Positions 42,622-53,631 of a stretch of DNA of 59,586 bases are shown here, one piece after another. The translations under genes and the position numbers were made by a program. The notes beneath the pieces are model-generated. The model ran no database searches. It worked only from the letters and a program-made list of their open reading frames with translations, and was not told the DNA's origin. The DNA comes from Phycisphaerae bacterium (GTDB taxonomy: Bacteria; Planctomycetota; Phycisphaerae; Sedimentisphaerales; Anaerobacaceae). Every line of letters starts with the position of its first letter. The first letter of the stretch is position 1. The stretch is taken from assembly GCA_030615025.1 (NCBI GenBank), contig JAUXAB010000017.1, positions 1 through 59,586 on the forward strand, read 5' to 3'.

Positions 42622-45600
42622 CTACCAGACATACCCCACCTGGACTTGTACTATTGGCGAGGTCGCTGTTGCAGCGTCGTTGTCTGTTGCTTTGGCAGTC
42701 AGGTTGAAACTGCTGTCTGACTCTGGATGCCAGCCAATCGCCCATCCGTCTGAACCGTCGTTATCCTGACCGATTTTGTCTCCATTGGCAAAAAACTCTA
42801 CCTTCTCCACCGAGCCGTCAATGTCTGATGCGTCGGCTTCAACAGGAACCGGATCAATCGTATTGTACGGGACTGTAGACCCATCTTCTGGGTTTGTAAT
42901 TGTCACTTCAGGCGGTTCGTTTATTGCCCAAGGCAGAGTTTCCAGCCAATTGTTAGCCAATAGCGCAAGGTCCTTCATATTCACAATATTATCATGATTG
43001 ATATCACCATCGAGCCACCGCATTTCACTCATACTCGCGTAAGCCGTCCCGCCGTAAGCGCCCATATTAATGCGACCGCCGTTCGGCATTGGCTCGTTCG
43101 CCGGGTCAACCGTCGGGTCGCCGCCGTCAATGCAGGGGCTGGTTACATCATCGAGGACCCAAATATCGTGCGCCGGCCAATATCTGCCCCGCTCGCTTAG
43201 CAAATGGTAGTCGCCGTTGTTTGCATCTGCGAACAGCGGCTCAATGCTGATGTTACCTTCGCCTTCACCTCCCTCTTCGATGCAACTGTACTTAGCCTGG
43301 AGTGGAACCGGGTCTCTGAACAGGTCGCCATAGTAATTCGACCAGAAGATGCAGTTGCTGATATCAGGGTCGGAGCCGTTGAAGGCCGAGATGCCGAAGT
43401 CGTTGTTTACTATCGTAAGGTTGCTAAGTGTTGGACTACTTCCGTTTACAAGATAGATACCATATTGACTGTTTCTGATAACAAAGTTGCTCAATACGGT
43501 ATCGGGCCCTTCGGCCGAGAAAAATGAGAACGCATACCCGTAATCGGTCTCTACCACCGCTGCGTCGGCGGCGCTCTTGACCGTTATCGCATCGCCCCAG
43601 AACCCGATTTCTTCGTTATAAACGCCCGGCCAGACAAGAACCGTCTCGTAATCCTCTGCGATATTGATCCCCCGCTGAATAGTCGCAAACGCCGTCTCTC
43701 TCGTCAATCCGTCATTGGTGTTATCGCCATTAACCGTATCGACGTGGTAAACCGTTGTTGGCTCGTAGGTGGATTCATAGGCGCCCATATCTACCGTGCC
43801 GTTAATGATGCGAGGCCTGCCGTCAAGGTCGGTCAGAACTGATGGTAGGACGGCTGTGTTATCGCCCGCGTCGATACACGGCGAATCTGGCAGTAAATGA
43901 TAATCACCATTGGCAGGGTCTACAAACAAAGGATTGCTTTCGATATTTCCCAAGCCCCAAATCAGAGTGCAGGTCGGATCTACATAAGTTCCCGCCTGTC
44001 CTCCTTCAACATCACTATAACATACAGTAAGTGTACACGGACGGCCGTATTGGTCGTAATCCAAAAATATCTCAGAGCCGGAATTGTTCCACAAAATGCA
44101 GTTGCGAACAGTTACATCACATTCAAACCATCCGTAGATGCCCCCCCCATATCCGGCAGCAGTGTTATTAGTTATAGTACAATTAGTAATCGTATTTTTA
44201 CACGCTGTTATGTCGATACCGCCACCGTCATCGCTTGCCCAATTACCAGCGATAATACAGTTGGTGATTGGCCCTTTGCAACGATATACTCCTCCTCCGT
44301 CGCCGTTACTGACTGAGTTATTAGTAATAATGCAGTTTGTTATTGGGCCGTTGCATCTGTTCAAGCCACCTCCTCCAGGGTATACGCCTGTATTGCCGGT
44401 TATGATGCAGTTTGTTATTGGGCCATTACATCCCTGAATTCCACCGCCAGCATTGTAATCGGATGCATTACCACTTATTATGCAATTTGAAATGGATGGA
44501 CTTTCTTCATCGTGATCACCAAAGATACCTGCACCATATCTAGCCATATTGTTGTTTATTGTACAATTAATAATCTGGGGGTAGCTTTTGAAGCTAGAAA
44601 TCCCGCCGCCGCCGCTATGTGTAGCAGAGTTATTATATATATTACAGTCTCTAATAATAGGTTTACTATACCGCCAACAGGAAATTCCACCTCCTTTACC
44701 ATTGGTCATGTTATTGCTTACAATGCACCCTGTAATGGTCACATTGCTTTGTTTACAGTAGATTCCACCCCCGTTGCTGTCGCCCGTATTGCCGGTAATC
44801 GTACAGCGCTCAATCGTGCCGTTGCAGTTGCTCACCCCGCCGCCGGCACCGTCCGCGTGATTATTCCTGATAACGCAGTTGGCAATTGTAGCTTCTGTTC
44901 CGTTGCCGCAAATCCCGCCGCCGTCTCCCGTCGTATTACCGCCGGTGATTGTAATGCCGTCAAGCGCACAGCTTTGGCTCTCGCTGCCCGAAAATGTCAC
45001 AACCGGCCCCGCACCGTTGCCGTGAATAACCGTGGATGCTACGCACATAGGATCGTCCGGATTCATTGATGCGACGATAATATTCTTACCGTTGAAATTG
45101 ATATCCCCGTAATGCACCTCTGCTGATAAAAGAACTATATCACCACAAGCAGCCGCATTTATAGCCTCTTGAATCGTCGCGTATTCCATGGGCACAAGGA
45201 TTGAGTGCCGCATCCCGAACTCAACTGTAACGGTCTTGTCTGAATCCATTGTCACCGTATTGCTAAGCTCGCAAGACGTATCGTCGTCCGTGCCTATCCA
45301 CTGCCTCACCACGTAGTAGCCCGCCTCCGGTGTCGCGGTGAGCGTCACTACGGTACCAGCAAAATAAGAACCGCTGATTGGCTCGACCGTGCCGTGTCCA
45401 CTAACCACCGTCACCGTTAAATCATACATGGTAACCTCCATGGTAACCTCATACGCACCCATATCCACCGTACCGTTAATGATGCGTGGATTGCCGTCGA
45501 GGTCTGTCAATACTGATGGTGGGACGGCTGTGTTATCGCCCGCGTCGATGCACGGCGAGCCGACACCCAGGTGCCAGTCTCCACCCTTCGGGTCAACCAG

Positions 45601-47001
45601 TTGCGGATCAGAATCAATAGTACCTATGCCCCAGTCAAGTATACTACCCACTTCGACATACGCCCCCCCCGGACCACCTTCGACGTCACTGTGGGAAAGG
45701 GCAAGCGTTGATGGCAAGGGATAAGGTTCGTCGCCGCTGCTTACTGCGACCTGGAAGCCCTGCTCGGCAGAATTGCCCCAGATAATGGAGTTAATAACCT
45801 CCACATTGCTTTCGTATGAACAGTACAGACCTCCACCATATCCGTCAGCAACCGCGTTGTCAACAATCGTACAATTGGAGATTATGGGTTCTACTTGCCA
45901 TCCACAGGAAATGCCGCCACCATCTTCGCCTGCCGTATTTTCGGTTATCAGGCACTGCCTGACCCGGGGCACGCCGTCGCCCGCCAGGTAAACACCGCCG
46001 CCGCGGTGTATGGCATTATTACGGCTGATTCGGCAGTCTTCAATCAGTATCGGGCTACTAAACACAAATATTCCGCCTCCACTTCCATTCGCATCGTTGT
46101 CGCTAATTGTGCACCGGGTAATTGTCGCCCCCGGAGAATCCAGGCAATACAAGCCACCGCCATAAGCGGCTGCATTATAGTTGATATCGCAGTCCTCGAC
46201 CGTTACGTTGCAGTCCACGACGTAGATGCCACCCCCGACGACGCCGGACGTATTGCCGGTAATCGTACAGCCCACAATCCTGCCGTTGCAGTTGCTCACC
46301 CCGCCGCCGTAACCGTCGGCATGATTGTTAGTGATAACGCAGTTGGCAATCGTAGCTTCTGTTCCGTTGCCGCAGATTCCACCGCCGTCTCCTGTCGTAT
46401 TGCCGCCGGTGATAGTAAGACCATAAAGCCAACAGCTTTGACTCTCGCTGCCCGAAAATGTCACAACCGGCCCCGCACCGGTCCCCTGAATAATCGTGTA
46501 TGCTACGATATCAGGATCGTCCGGATTCGTTGATAACACCTTAATATTCTTACCGTTGAAATTGATACCGCCGTTGTAAGTTCCGGCAGCAACGATAAGC
46601 GTATCGCCATTTCCTGCAGCATTAACAGCATCAAAGAGAGCATTGGGACCGCCCGAGACTTGGATCATGGTCGGCAGCTTGAACTCAACTGTAACGGTCT
46701 TGTCTGAATCCATTGTCACCGTATTGGTAAGCGCGCAAGACGTATCGTCGTCGGTGCCGGTCCACTGCCTCAACCAGTAGCCCGCCTCCGGTGTCGCGGT
46801 GAGCGTCACTACGGTGCCCGCAGAATAGGAACCGCTATTTGGCTCGACCGTGCCGTGCCCACTAACCACCGTCACCGTTAAATCATACATGGTAACCTCG
46901 TTGGCAACGGCATCCAAAGTGAAGGAAAACGTCCCTATCCAAAGAGAACACACTACAATTGCCACCGCCAGAATTTTTCCTCTAATTCTCTCCATTTTCA
47001 T
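42622..47001 (-). CDS. secreted beta-helix repeat protein with dockerin and Ig-like end
   Basis: A 1459-residue exported protein. The ATG at 47001 follows AAAGGAGC. After a signal peptide (to about residue 34) come two long units, each with a 70-residue beta-grasp-like segment ([19 protein letters not shown] and later [19 protein letters not shown]) and a right-handed parallel beta-helix of GGGI/NCxIxxN repeats. A third beta-helix part follows (about 1050-1290), then a dockerin-like calcium loop ([20 protein letters not shown]) and an Ig-like domain ([15 protein letters not shown]). Such proteins are surface or extracellular polysaccharide-binding or -lyase proteins. No lyase catalytic residues are evident. 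It is 31 bases downstream of the ECF sigma gene. Confidence 0.82.
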   Translation of the reverse strand: MKMERIRGKILAVAIVVCSLWIGTFSFTLDAVANEVTMYDLTVTVVSGHGTVEPNSGSYSAGTVVTLTATPEAGYWLRQWTGTDDDTSCALTNTVTMDSDKTVTVEFKLPTMIQVSGGPNALFDAVNAAGNGDTLIVAAGTYNGGINFNGKNIKVLSTNPDDPDIVAYTIIQGTGAGPVVTFSGSESQSCWLYGLTITGGNTTGDGGGICGNGTEATIANCVITNNHADGYGGGVSNCNGRIVGCTITGNTSGVVGGGIYVVDCNVTVEDCDINYNAAAYGGGLYCLDSPGATITRCTISDNDANGSGGGIFVFSSPILIEDCRISRNNAIHRGGGVYLAGDGVPRVRQCLITENTAGEDGGGISCGWQVEPIISNCTIVDNAVADGYGGGLYCSYESNVEVINSIIWGNSAEQGFQVAVSSGDEPYPLPSTLALSHSDVEGGPGGAYVEVGSILDWGIGTIDSDPQLVDPKGGDWHLGVGSPCIDAGDNTAVPPSVLTDLDGNPRIINGTVDMGAYEVTMEVTMYDLTVTVVSGHGTVEPISGSYFAGTVVTLTATPEAGYYVVRQWIGTDDDTSCELSNTVTMDSDKTVTVEFGMRHSILVPMEYATIQEAINAAACGDIVLLSAEVHYGDINFNGKNIIVASMNPDDPMCVASTVIHGNGAGPVVTFSGSESQSCALDGITITGGNTTGDGGGICGNGTEATIANCVIRNNHADGAGGGVSNCNGTIERCTITGNTGDSNGGGIYCKQSNVTITGCIVSNNMTNGKGGGISCWRYSKPIIRDCNIYNNSATHSGGGGISSFKSYPQIINCTINNNMARYGAGIFGDHDEESPSISNCIISGNASDYNAGGGIQGCNGPITNCIITGNTGVYPGGGGLNRCNGPITNCIITNNSVSNGDGGGVYRCKGPITNCIIAGNWASDDGGGIDITACKNTITNCTITNNTAAGYGGGIYGWFECDVTVRNCILWNNSGSEIFLDYDQYGRPCTLTVCYSDVEGGQAGTYVDPTCTLIWGLGNIESNPLFVDPANGDYHLLPDSPCIDAGDNTAVLPSVLTDLDGRPRIINGTVDMGAYESTYEPTTVYHVDTVNGDNTNDGLTRETAFATIQRGINIAEDYETVLVWPGVYNEEIGFWGDAITVKSAADAAVVETDYGYAFSFFSAEGPDTVLSNFVIRNSQYGIYLVNGSSPTLSNLTIVNNDFGISAFNGSDPDISNCIFWSNYYGDLFRDPVPLQAKYSCIEEGGEGEGNISIEPLFADANNGDYHLLSERGRYWPAHDIWVLDDVTSPCIDGGDPTVDPANEPMPNGGRINMGAYGGTAYASMSEMRWLDGDINHDNIVNMKDLALLANNWLETLPWAINEPPEVTITNPEDGSTVPYNTIDPVPVEADASDIDGSVEKVEFFANGDKIGQDNDGSDGWAIGWHPESDSSFNLTAKATDNDAATATSPIVQVQVGYVW

Positions 47002-47032
47002 GACCTTTGCTCCTTTCCCACAAAACAATAGA

Positions 47033-48823
47033 TTACTGTTCCTGTCCCAACTTACCTTCCGCTAACCGTACGAGCCACAGTATCCCTAACCTTTTCTGAT
47101 ACCCTCCTGCGAAGCTTTTCCGCATCGGCTCGTCAAACTCACTAACGATATCGTCAATTTCCTGAAGGTAAGAAAACCTTAACTCTCCCTCACGACCATC
47201 ACTTGTTGAAAATGTTATTCTCTCAATAACGTCTTTTTCCATATCAATGGTATAGATAATCTGCCCGTCTTCGGGCTTCAGGACTACTTCTGCCTTGCCG
47301 CTGCGCTTGTTGTATTTTGTCTCAAACCAAATCTGCTTTTGGGCCGCATCACGCCGTATCGTGTCTATCGTATGCAGTCCCATCCACGGCCGACCAAGCC
47401 CGGCAAAGCAGGCTTCATTTACAATACTATCGGCCACCTTCAATACCACCCACGGCCAACGCCTTTTGCTCGCCGCGTATACAAATGGTATCCTTCCTCT
47501 GCCCTGGACCTCTTTGCCATTAATCTGGCCTGTTATTTTGAAATATGTCCAGCCTCGCTTGTGCATTGGGTCGCGCTCATCTATAGTTGGCGTGTCCTTC
47601 GGCCAATCACTTTGAAAATAGTCTTCGTCCATTACGTTGTAGTGACGGGTTATCCAAGAGTTTCTTTCGCCGGCTTCCCTGGAACTGGCGATTACCAGCA
47701 AACCGCTGCCCTTATTGGCAACATATTCCATCTCTACGGACTTGCCTTCGAGACGGCAAAGATACTCCGTCAATTCGGGACCATCCGTAGGCAGCCGCCA
47801 CACACTCAGGTCGCCGTGCCAGCACCGATAGTTTCTTATGTGGATGGTATCTTTGTGATTATAGTAGTTGGCATATTCATCCTGGAGCCATTGCCGGCGG
47901 GATTGCTTTATCTGCTGCATCATTACGGCTCGGCCCGCACCTTCAGGGAAAAAATACCAATACTCCCCGAGTGCCTGGCTTATCTTTGCCGCTTGTGCAG
48001 CAACGTTTAGTTCTCTTAGCTTGTTTTGCCCGGATACAGCCGCTGTTTTTTTCAGTCCCCCCGATGTTGCCACCATAGTACCGACAGCCAATACGCCAGC
48101 CGTCGTCAGTGATACAACGAGTGCCTTACCACCCACCGCCCCCACCAGCCCCGCTGCCAAACCAACCTTAGTGGTAGTTGCCGTTACGGATACAGTGGCT
48201 GCCGCTGCCTCGTTCGTGGCTGTCATCTTTCCAAACAGAACCAGAGCTGTCAGCAGCGTACCCTTGCCAAGTCCATGACGGGACAATTCTTTAGCCAAAG
48301 CCTTTTTGGCCCGGTAGAACAATGCCTGAACACCGAATTCACTGCATTTCATCAATTCTGCAATCTCTGAATATTTCATCCCCTTATAACATCGCATGGT
48401 TAATACCGCTCGATGCCGGGGCTGCAGCTGGCCCATAGATTTGATGACAATCTGCTTCAACTCGGCAGTAACCATCTCCGCCAACCCATCAGGGCTATTC
48501 GTCTCTGCAATCTCACATCCTGCATCAGATAAGGAAACTGTTTTGTGACGCCATCGCCTGCCATAGTGGCTGCGAACCTTGTTAAAGGCTATGCCGTCCA
48601 GCCAATTCCAAAACCGGTCGGCTTTTTTGAGTTTGTCAAATACTTTAAACATTTCCAAAATACTCTCCTGAACAATATCTTCTGTCAAATCTTCCTGCAA
48701 TGTAAGACGTTGCACATACTCACGCAAACGCACCCTCGCCGCTTCAGCCAGGCGATTCAGGCATTCCTTATCACCAAGCTGTGCTTTTTTGACCAATTCG
48801 AGGTAATCTCTGTTGTTGTTCAT
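47033..48823 (-). CDS. ECF sigma factor with transmembrane helix and C-terminal extension
   Basis: A 596-residue protein. The first ~180 residues are an ECF sigma factor: region 2 ([20 protein letters not shown] ... [17 protein letters not shown]) and region 4 ([19 protein letters not shown], then [20 protein letters not shown]). Next is an Ala/Val-rich hydrophobic stretch (about 190-250) that spans the membrane, then a ~340-residue outside domain of unknown fold ([20 protein letters not shown]). Long C-terminal extensions of this type occur in Planctomycetes and may sense a signal directly in place of an anti-sigma factor. The beta-helix gene follows 31 bases away and may be its target. Confidence 0.82.
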   Translation of the reverse strand: MNNNRDYLELVKKAQLGDKECLNRLAEAARVRLREYVQRLTLQEDLTEDIVQESILEMFKVFDKLKKADRFWNWLDGIAFNKVRSHYGRRWRHKTVSLSDAGCEIAETNSPDGLAEMVTAELKQIVIKSMGQLQPRHRAVLTMRCYKGMKYSEIAELMKCSEFGVQALFYRAKKALAKELSRHGLGKGTLLTALVLFGKMTATNEAAAATVSVTATTTKVGLAAGLVGAVGGKALVVSLTTAGVLAVGTMVATSGGLKKTAAVSGQNKLRELNVAAQAAKISQALGEYWYFFPEGAGRAVMMQQIKQSRRQWLQDEYANYYNHKDTIHIRNYRCWHGDLSVWRLPTDGPELTEYLCRLEGKSVEMEYVANKGSGLLVIASSREAGERNSWITRHYNVMDEDYFQSDWPKDTPTIDERDPMHKRGWTYFKITGQINGKEVQGRGRIPFVYAASKRRWPWVVLKVADSIVNEACFAGLGRPWMGLHTIDTIRRDAAQKQIWFETKYNKRSGKAEVVLKPEDGQIIYTIDMEKDVIERITFSTSDGREGELRFSYLQEIDDIVSEFDEPMRKSFAGGYQKRLGILWLVRLAEGKLGQEQ

Positions 48824-49339
48824 GCGATACTATTAATAAGTGTAACGAAACCACAAAACTTGACGCAGTTTTTTTGGTTATTTTTCTTTTTCTACAGAAT
48901 TTCACAAATTATACCACATTTAGCCTTAAAAAATCGTACTTGGTACCGTCTATACCCGCATTTGAAGAAACCTTCATTAGTAACAAGTGTGATAAGAAGA
49001 GGATCATGTAGTAAAAGGTTCGGAAATTGTGCGAGTTCTGAATCTTTTCACTACTAAACCATGCCTGATTCAACTGCAGGCGCTCTGTAAGTTTTTGCTT
49101 AACAAATCATCGCTTCCGCACAGTTCATCTTGAAACAGAAAAATTTATATACTCCTGTCACCACTTTAGAATAATACCAAGATGCATGAGGACAATAGAC
49201 AATACTTAGATAGAATAGAACATGGTAGAGTTCCAAGATATGAAACTAAGAGTTTGGATTATCTTCTGCCAGAGTGGATTATAAATTTGAAAAACTTTTT
49301 TTAAAAAAAGCCTGACACTAATTATTCTTCTAAAAGTAT
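48824..49339. other. no gene seen
   Basis: About 500 bases upstream of the sigma gene. No supported frame; a short inverted A/T run (TTTTTTTAAAAAAAG, about 49297-49311) is the only structure noticed. Confidence 0.5.
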
Positions 49340-49549
49340 TTAGGCCGCCTGTGAGTACATATCATTATTATCGTATAAATCTTGCCAGCTTATGCTGTCT
49401 GGATCATAATCTTCATCTTTCTCGTGATACTCATGCAGATGGTCAAGGATTCTGTTTACAACTCTTCGAATGCTCCTGGTATTTTCACAGATTTCTTCAA
49501 GAGCTTGCACGTCCTTTTCTTTCTTGGCCGTATTGTCTTTTGCCACCAT
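49340..49549 (-). CDS. small acidic hypothetical protein
   Basis: A frame of 69 residues from ATG 49549 (or ATG 49570): MVAKDNTAKKEKDVQALEEI, then helical RSIRRVVNRILDHLHEYH, then DEDYDPDSISWQDLYDNND. The composition looks like a real small soluble protein, but no family is recognised, there is no clear ribosome site, and there is no conserved neighbour. Confidence 0.4.
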   Translation of the reverse strand: MVAKDNTAKKEKDVQALEEICENTRSIRRVVNRILDHLHEYHEKDEDYDPDSISWQDLYDNNDMYSQAA

Positions 49550-50304
49550 TTCAAAATGATAACGGAGCAAAAGTATTTAAAAATTATGTCACTTGAATGT
49601 ATAAGAACCAAAATATATTTTCGAGAGCAAAAAACTATAGGAGGGCCTCCTAAATGCCATCACTGCATTCCGCGAAAACTCAGCCTTTTACCAGCAACCA
49701 GTAAATCCCTCGCGGCGCAAACATTTATAAACTTCAAAGTCTTAATAGCAATTGAAGGTAAAACAAATTCAAATATCAAAAGCCACTTTCGATCCTGACA
49801 AAAGCTCATGTCACTGAAAGCATTGCCAGGAAGAACAAAGTAACTTTTTGGATGTTGGATTTAACTGCCTTTTGGATTTGGCCTGTTCCGGGCTGGAAAA
49901 GGCAAATTTCAGGCAAAGGCTAAAAATACAGGTAGTCTTTCTCTTAGTTATTGCTGCATCAAATCATTCTTCACTCTGCCAACATTTTATCTATTCTTAA
50001 ATTCTTTATTCGCCTACAACCCCTGATCTGTCACCACAGCTGCCTAGTTTTGCCGACGGTATTTTGCTGCTGATGCTGATTATTAATCAGCGGCCTTCGA
50101 GAAGGTCTTGCCAAGAATCGCTTTCCTAAAGGTCGCTTTTTTAGCGCCTTCTCTCGGCCTTGAATTCATCAGCATCAGCAAAAAGGTTAAATACTTGTAT
50201 TACTTAGTACGATCGTACTGATTGGTAATATCCAATCGATAAGGAATAAGTGGAAAATATCAAAACCAGAAATTGTTTTTAAGGTTGGAGCTGTAAGAGC
50301 AGCT
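49550..50304. other. gene-poor stretch with a long imperfect hairpin
   Basis: No supported gene. The only structure is a long inverted repeat at 50062-50184, listed separately. An open frame without a start codon runs from 50218 into the next gene. Confidence 0.5.
50062..50184. repeat. long imperfect inverted repeat
   Basis: TTTTGCTGCTGATGCTGAT (50062 onward) pairs with ATCAGCATCAGCAAAAA (50168-50184), and GGCCTTCGAGAAGG (50092-50105) pairs with CCTTCTCTCGGCC (50147-50159), leaving a ~40-base loop. It could fold as one stem-loop RNA or be a degenerate miniature transposon. No flanking target duplication was seen. Confidence 0.6.
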
Positions 50305-50538
50305 GTGTTCCGGAACATCATCGAGAAGAACGGCAAGTCGATTTCACTACCTAAAGTTGCCCTCGAAGTCAGGTACAAAGACAAGACAGGTCAATGGCAG
50401 GGAACCAACAGCCTCAGCCTGAATGACCTTCCAAAGGCAATATTGGCACTTCAGAAGGCATATGAATACCTGATGCAACACAAAGAGCCCCAGCCAAAAA
50501 ACAGCAATGCAGGCAATCTATACAGTCCACCCAAATAA
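50305..50538 (+). CDS. hypothetical phage-type small protein, N-terminus unclear
   Basis: A 77-residue frame (NIIEKNGKSISLPKVALEVR, YKDKTGQWQGTNSLSLNDLP, AILALQKAYEYLM) of a type often found next to phage genes; I do not know a named family. The upstream frame is open from a TAA and continues the same protein (KWKISKPEIVFKVGAVRAAV) but has no ATG, GTG or TTG before GTG 50305. The real N-terminus was either lost or uses an unusual start. Confidence 0.55.
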   Translation: MFRNIIEKNGKSISLPKVALEVRYKDKTGQWQGTNSLSLNDLPKAILALQKAYEYLMQHKEPQPKNSNAGNLYSPPK

Positions 50539-50670
50539 TCAGCAGTTCCAAAGAGAAGTTCAATAATTGGAAATTGTAGTTTGGAGTTTGTTTTTATTCT
50601 AACCCAGATGGCATGCTTGTAACGTGAGCGAGTGCCATCGCTTTCTTTAATGAATCGGAGGTATTTGAAA

Positions 50671-50911
50671 ATGGAAACAATACAAGCACAAGTTAGTACA
50701 AGATTGTTATCGAAAGCCAGCAGGCTTTTTACCGGCACACTTGAGGGACGCAGCAGGGCATGCCTGTTTCGCAACGACTCACGCATTCTACCTGGCTGTT
50801 CGGGAGGATCTAATTGAGCGTGGCGGGGCGGCGAGTACCAAGGCTATGGCGGCCATTTCTGTTGCAAATCTGTTGCAGCAGCCTTCTGAATGTCACGACA
50901 TAGAAGAATGA
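50671..50911 (+). pseudogene. truncated HSP90-like ATPase-type gene with a frame change
   Basis: ATG 50671 follows GGAGGT and gives METIQAQVSTRLLSKASRLF, TGTLEGRS, which resembles the start of HSP90-type ATPases (RLL-x-KA-x-RLFTGTL-x-GRI-IE). The frame then differs. In the +1 frame a coding-like stretch AGHACFATTHAFYLAVREDL and STKAMAAISVANLLQQPSEC runs to TGA at 50909-50911. This reads as a deletion or frameshift that joined two ends of one gene. It sits just outside the tRNA fragment. Confidence 0.45.
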
Positions 50912-50946
50912 AGCTCGTAAATGCTTGCTTAAGAGGGGCTTACGAA

Positions 50947-50994
50947 TGGGCCCGGTAGGATTCGAACCTACGACCAATGGATTATGAGTCCACT
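50947..50994 (-). tRNA. 3' fragment of tRNA with CAT anticodon (att-site-like)
   Basis: The minus strand reads AGTGGACTCATAATCCATT followed by GGTCGTAGGTTCGAATCCTACCGGGCCCA (given here in two parts), that is anticodon arm with CAT, variable loop, T-arm with GGTTCGAATCC and acceptor 3' end. The 5' half (D-arm, acceptor 5' strand) is missing and replaced by unrelated DNA. A tRNA 3' half next to an integrase gene is the usual attachment-site duplicate. The intact tRNA is outside the window or was lost. Confidence 0.8.
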
Positions 50995-51211
50995 GGACGG
51001 AAATGGTAAGGCCCTGCAAAACAAAGACTTACCAGACACCAAACCAGCAGTGGACAGGAAAACGGACAGTAGAAAAGCAAATCAAGCCGAAAATCAGGCT
51101 CAAATTCTTCCCCCTGACTTGGCTGAAATTGCTGCTGTTTGGCCGAAACTGCCAGAGCATATCAAAGCGGCAATCAACGCTTTAGTCCAAACTTGCATTC
51201 AAGGAGATTAA
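50984..51211 (+). CDS. small hypothetical protein between att site and integrase
   Basis: A 75-residue frame from ATG 50984, which lies inside the tRNA fragment. The C-terminal part (LPPDLAEIAAVWPKLPEHIK, AAINALVQTC) is well formed and ends three bases before the integrase start, with AAGGAG at its end. The N-terminal part is polar and may be adapted to the junction. Similar DLAEI-x-x-VWP-x-LPEHIK proteins probably accompany integrases of this type. The function is unknown. Confidence 0.6.
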   Translation: MSPLDGNGKALQNKDLPDTKPAVDRKTDSRKANQAENQAQILPPDLAEIAAVWPKLPEHIKAAINALVQTCIQGD

Positions 51212-51213
51212 CC

Positions 51214-52110
51214 ATGACAGTATCACAAAAGCAATTGGAAGCTAATAAGAAGAACGCCCAAAAAGGTGGTGTGAAAACACCCAAAGGGAAGGCATTTTTA
51301 AGCAAGCGGCGTATTCGGGAGATCGCTTCACAATATACAAACGCCGATCCCGATGTTGTAGCCCTGGCACGGATGGCGGAAAAGCACAGGCAGGCTGTCC
51401 GGGTGGCAAAGAAGGCAAAAAGGCGGAAACCAAAGAACTATCTCAAGCCCACAGATTACCTAACAACAGAGCAGTTCGCGAAGATTGTCCAGATCGTTAG
51501 AAGCAGGGCAGAGGCAGCCCGGGCTAAGGATAGCTGCATGAATCGGGCTGTTTTGAATGAGATGCTTGTTATTCTACTGGCCGAAACAGGGCTGCGGGCT
51601 GCGGAAGTCTGCAATTTGAAACTTAAAGACCTGCCCGGGTATCACGGCAAACATGAGATTGCGGTCCGCAGTGGCAAAGGCGGCAAAGACCGGACCGTGG
51701 CAACATCGGAATATTTAAGCCGTTGTCTTACAGAGTATGCTAAGCGTTACCACAGCAGCCGCAGTTTGGAGAGCTGGCTTTTCAGGAATGAGCAGGGCGG
51801 CGGCATTAGCTACCGGTCAATATACTCCAAGATTAAGAAAATTGGCCGGCAGGCCGGAATATGGCCGTATATCAAGAATGGTAAGCTGAGATCGAGATTG
51901 AGCCCCCACAAATTCCGGCATACATACGCAACGCTTTTGCTGGATGTTTCAGACAATGAGTTCCTTGTCCAAAATCAGTTGGGACATGAGAAATTGGACA
52001 CAACACAAATCTATGCGCGTACCTTGACAGAAAAATTGCGAGTAGCTGTGAAGGGCTTTCATAATCGGCTCTGGACGAACGTAAATGCCGAAAACAGTCC
52101 AAAGTTGTAA
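51214..52110 (+). CDS. tyrosine recombinase (integrase) with unusual N-terminal motif
   Basis: A 298-residue protein from ATG 51214 with CAAGGAG seven bases upstream. Residues 1-25 (SQKQLEANKKNAQKGGVKTP, KGKA) resemble a short motif found at the start of many small phage and element proteins, rarely on integrases. The catalytic domain shows the Arg box AETGLRAAEVCNLKL, Lys box GKGGKDR, HKFRHTYATLLL and LGHEKLDTTQIYAR with the nucleophilic Tyr. It would integrate the element at the tRNA and its att fragment lies 220 bases upstream. The gene is intact. Confidence 0.85.
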   Translation: MTVSQKQLEANKKNAQKGGVKTPKGKAFLSKRRIREIASQYTNADPDVVALARMAEKHRQAVRVAKKAKRRKPKNYLKPTDYLTTEQFAKIVQIVRSRAEAARAKDSCMNRAVLNEMLVILLAETGLRAAEVCNLKLKDLPGYHGKHEIAVRSGKGGKDRTVATSEYLSRCLTEYAKRYHSSRSLESWLFRNEQGGGISYRSIYSKIKKIGRQAGIWPYIKNGKLRSRLSPHKFRHTYATLLLDVSDNEFLVQNQLGHEKLDTTQIYARTLTEKLRVAVKGFHNRLWTNVNAENSPKL

Positions 52111-52218
52111 GTCTTTATACACAAACATACAAGTTTTGAATAAGTATCGAACAGATAAGAGGTTATGTAACAACAAAATAAAAAACGGAAATTGGACTTT
52201 TTGCGATTGGATTTGAGC

Positions 52219-52688
52219 ATGGCAAGAAAGAAAACTGGGAGACCGAAAAAATATGATCCAGCCTACGCCAAACAGGCCAGAGAGGCCTGTAAATTTGGAG
52301 CGAACGATGTACAATTAGCCAAGTTATTCGGTGTTGCTGGTGAGAGTTCGATAAGAGCATGGAAGCTGAAATATCCGAAATTTGCCAAAGCGATCCGGGA
52401 AGGACGGGAGGCCTTTGACATCGGCGCAGTGGAGCTGAGCCTTTTTCAGCAGGCATTGCCGCACGATGAGGTTACCTTAATTTACGAGCTGCGGTGAAGG
52501 AAGTGGCGAAGAATAAAAAGATGACGCTGGTCGGCATGCGTGTCAAAAAGAACGTAGTCAACGTCCAGGCCGCCATACGGGTCCTCAAGGCCTATATGCC
52601 GGAAAAGTACGGTGACAAACTGGAGGTGGATATACCAAAAGCGATAAAGATAGTAAATTTCAGTGATTTGGAGCTGGAGGAACAATGA
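52219..52688 (+). pseudogene. terminase-small-subunit-like gene broken by a frameshift
   Basis: ATG 52219 gives MARKKTGRPKKYDPAYAKQA and an HTH region (LAKLFGVAGESSIRAWKLKY) as in phage small terminases, ending TLIYELR at 52497. Another frame from 52494 continues as KEVAKNKKMTLVGMRVKKN ... YMPEKYGDKLEVD, the usual end of that family. The two overlap by a few bases, so a one-base shift has split the gene. Programmed frameshifting cannot be excluded but no slippery site was seen. Confidence 0.55.
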
Positions 52689-53273
52689 TATGGAGAAGGC
52701 GGCCGCGAAATCTTTTGCGAAGCGACTCAGGGAATTTGCATGATGGCTCGACTTTGCCATTTTAAGCCCCGAATACCACCCGATTATTACACAAAACCGT
52801 TTGATTATCAACGTTGTTTTCTCAACATCGCTGCATTGAGGCAAGAGAAGAGTAGGCGTATTTTAAGGTGGGTTTCTGAAAAGAGGCTAATTCTGACACC
52901 CCTAACGTTACAATCGCTGCGGTATCTTCCTATTCTACCCTGTGAGTCCAAAGCGGTGGGTTCCGGAATGCTATTCTCGCAGAAACTAATAGAACCGTTC
53001 AGAAAAAAACCTTCAAGTTGAAATTTTGTAATCAACATCTACCCTGCGACAAACGCCTCCGTACTATCAGCAGTTGTATTGTGAAACATTGTCTGGCCAG
53101 ATGCCCGAGGTGCAAATTCCACATCGTTTGCGCTTTCGGGTCTTTTTTGAACCGCCGCTTGGGGGGGGGTATTGAAATGTGCCGGTGGTGCTGCCTGCTG
53201 GTTCGCCGAGGGCCTATGGAAAGGATGTTCCTTTGCCGCGCCTCGGTGTTTTTGTTGTTGAAGGGGAATTTTT
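52689..53273. other. gene fragments and no complete gene
   Basis: A 17-codon stub MEKAAAKSFAKRLREFA lies at 52691-52744. After that only short frames. A poly-G run (about 53159-53168) lies in the later part. This seems to be the decayed right side of the integrated element. Confidence 0.4.
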
Positions 53274-53570
53274 ATGCACCGTGACCATCCTGTCTTTGTC
53301 AGGGCAATTAAGGACAAGAGAAAAGTCAAATTGGTCTTTCTAAGTGATGCTGGCGGCAACAAGGCAGAAAAACTGTACAGCCCCATGTTATATAGTCCGC
53401 CCATTGCAGGAGATGAAACAGGAGACGAATCGGACTGCTATTACTTTTGGGATTTCGAGAGCGGCAGTGGCAAATATGTTTTAGGATTTCCATCAAATAA
53501 AATAGTCAGTATGGAGCTGACGGAACAGACCTTTGACCCCGCAGAGTTTATTACCTCTGGGGGTGATTAG
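53274..53570 (+). CDS. small hypothetical protein
   Basis: A 98-residue protein (MHRDHPVFVRAIKDKRKVKL, VFLSDAGGNKAEKLYSPMLY, then CYYFWDFESGSGKYVLGFPS). GAAGGGGAA precedes the ATG. The pattern of charged strands and Y/F-rich turns suggests a small beta-rich (WYL-like) domain, as seen in ligand-sensing regulators, but without a DNA-binding part. The function is unknown. Confidence 0.65.
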   Translation: MHRDHPVFVRAIKDKRKVKLVFLSDAGGNKAEKLYSPMLYSPPIAGDETGDESDCYYFWDFESGSGKYVLGFPSNKIVSMELTEQTFDPAEFITSGGD

Positions 53571-53631
53571 CTGAAGGTAAAAAGAAAAGAAAAAAATAAG
53601 GTGGAAAAACCATCAGAAAAGGGAGACCGTG

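Noticed and set aside
49382..49798. 138-codon plus-strand frame
   Set aside because: No ribosome site and a random-looking product; the opposite short acidic frame is more protein-like.
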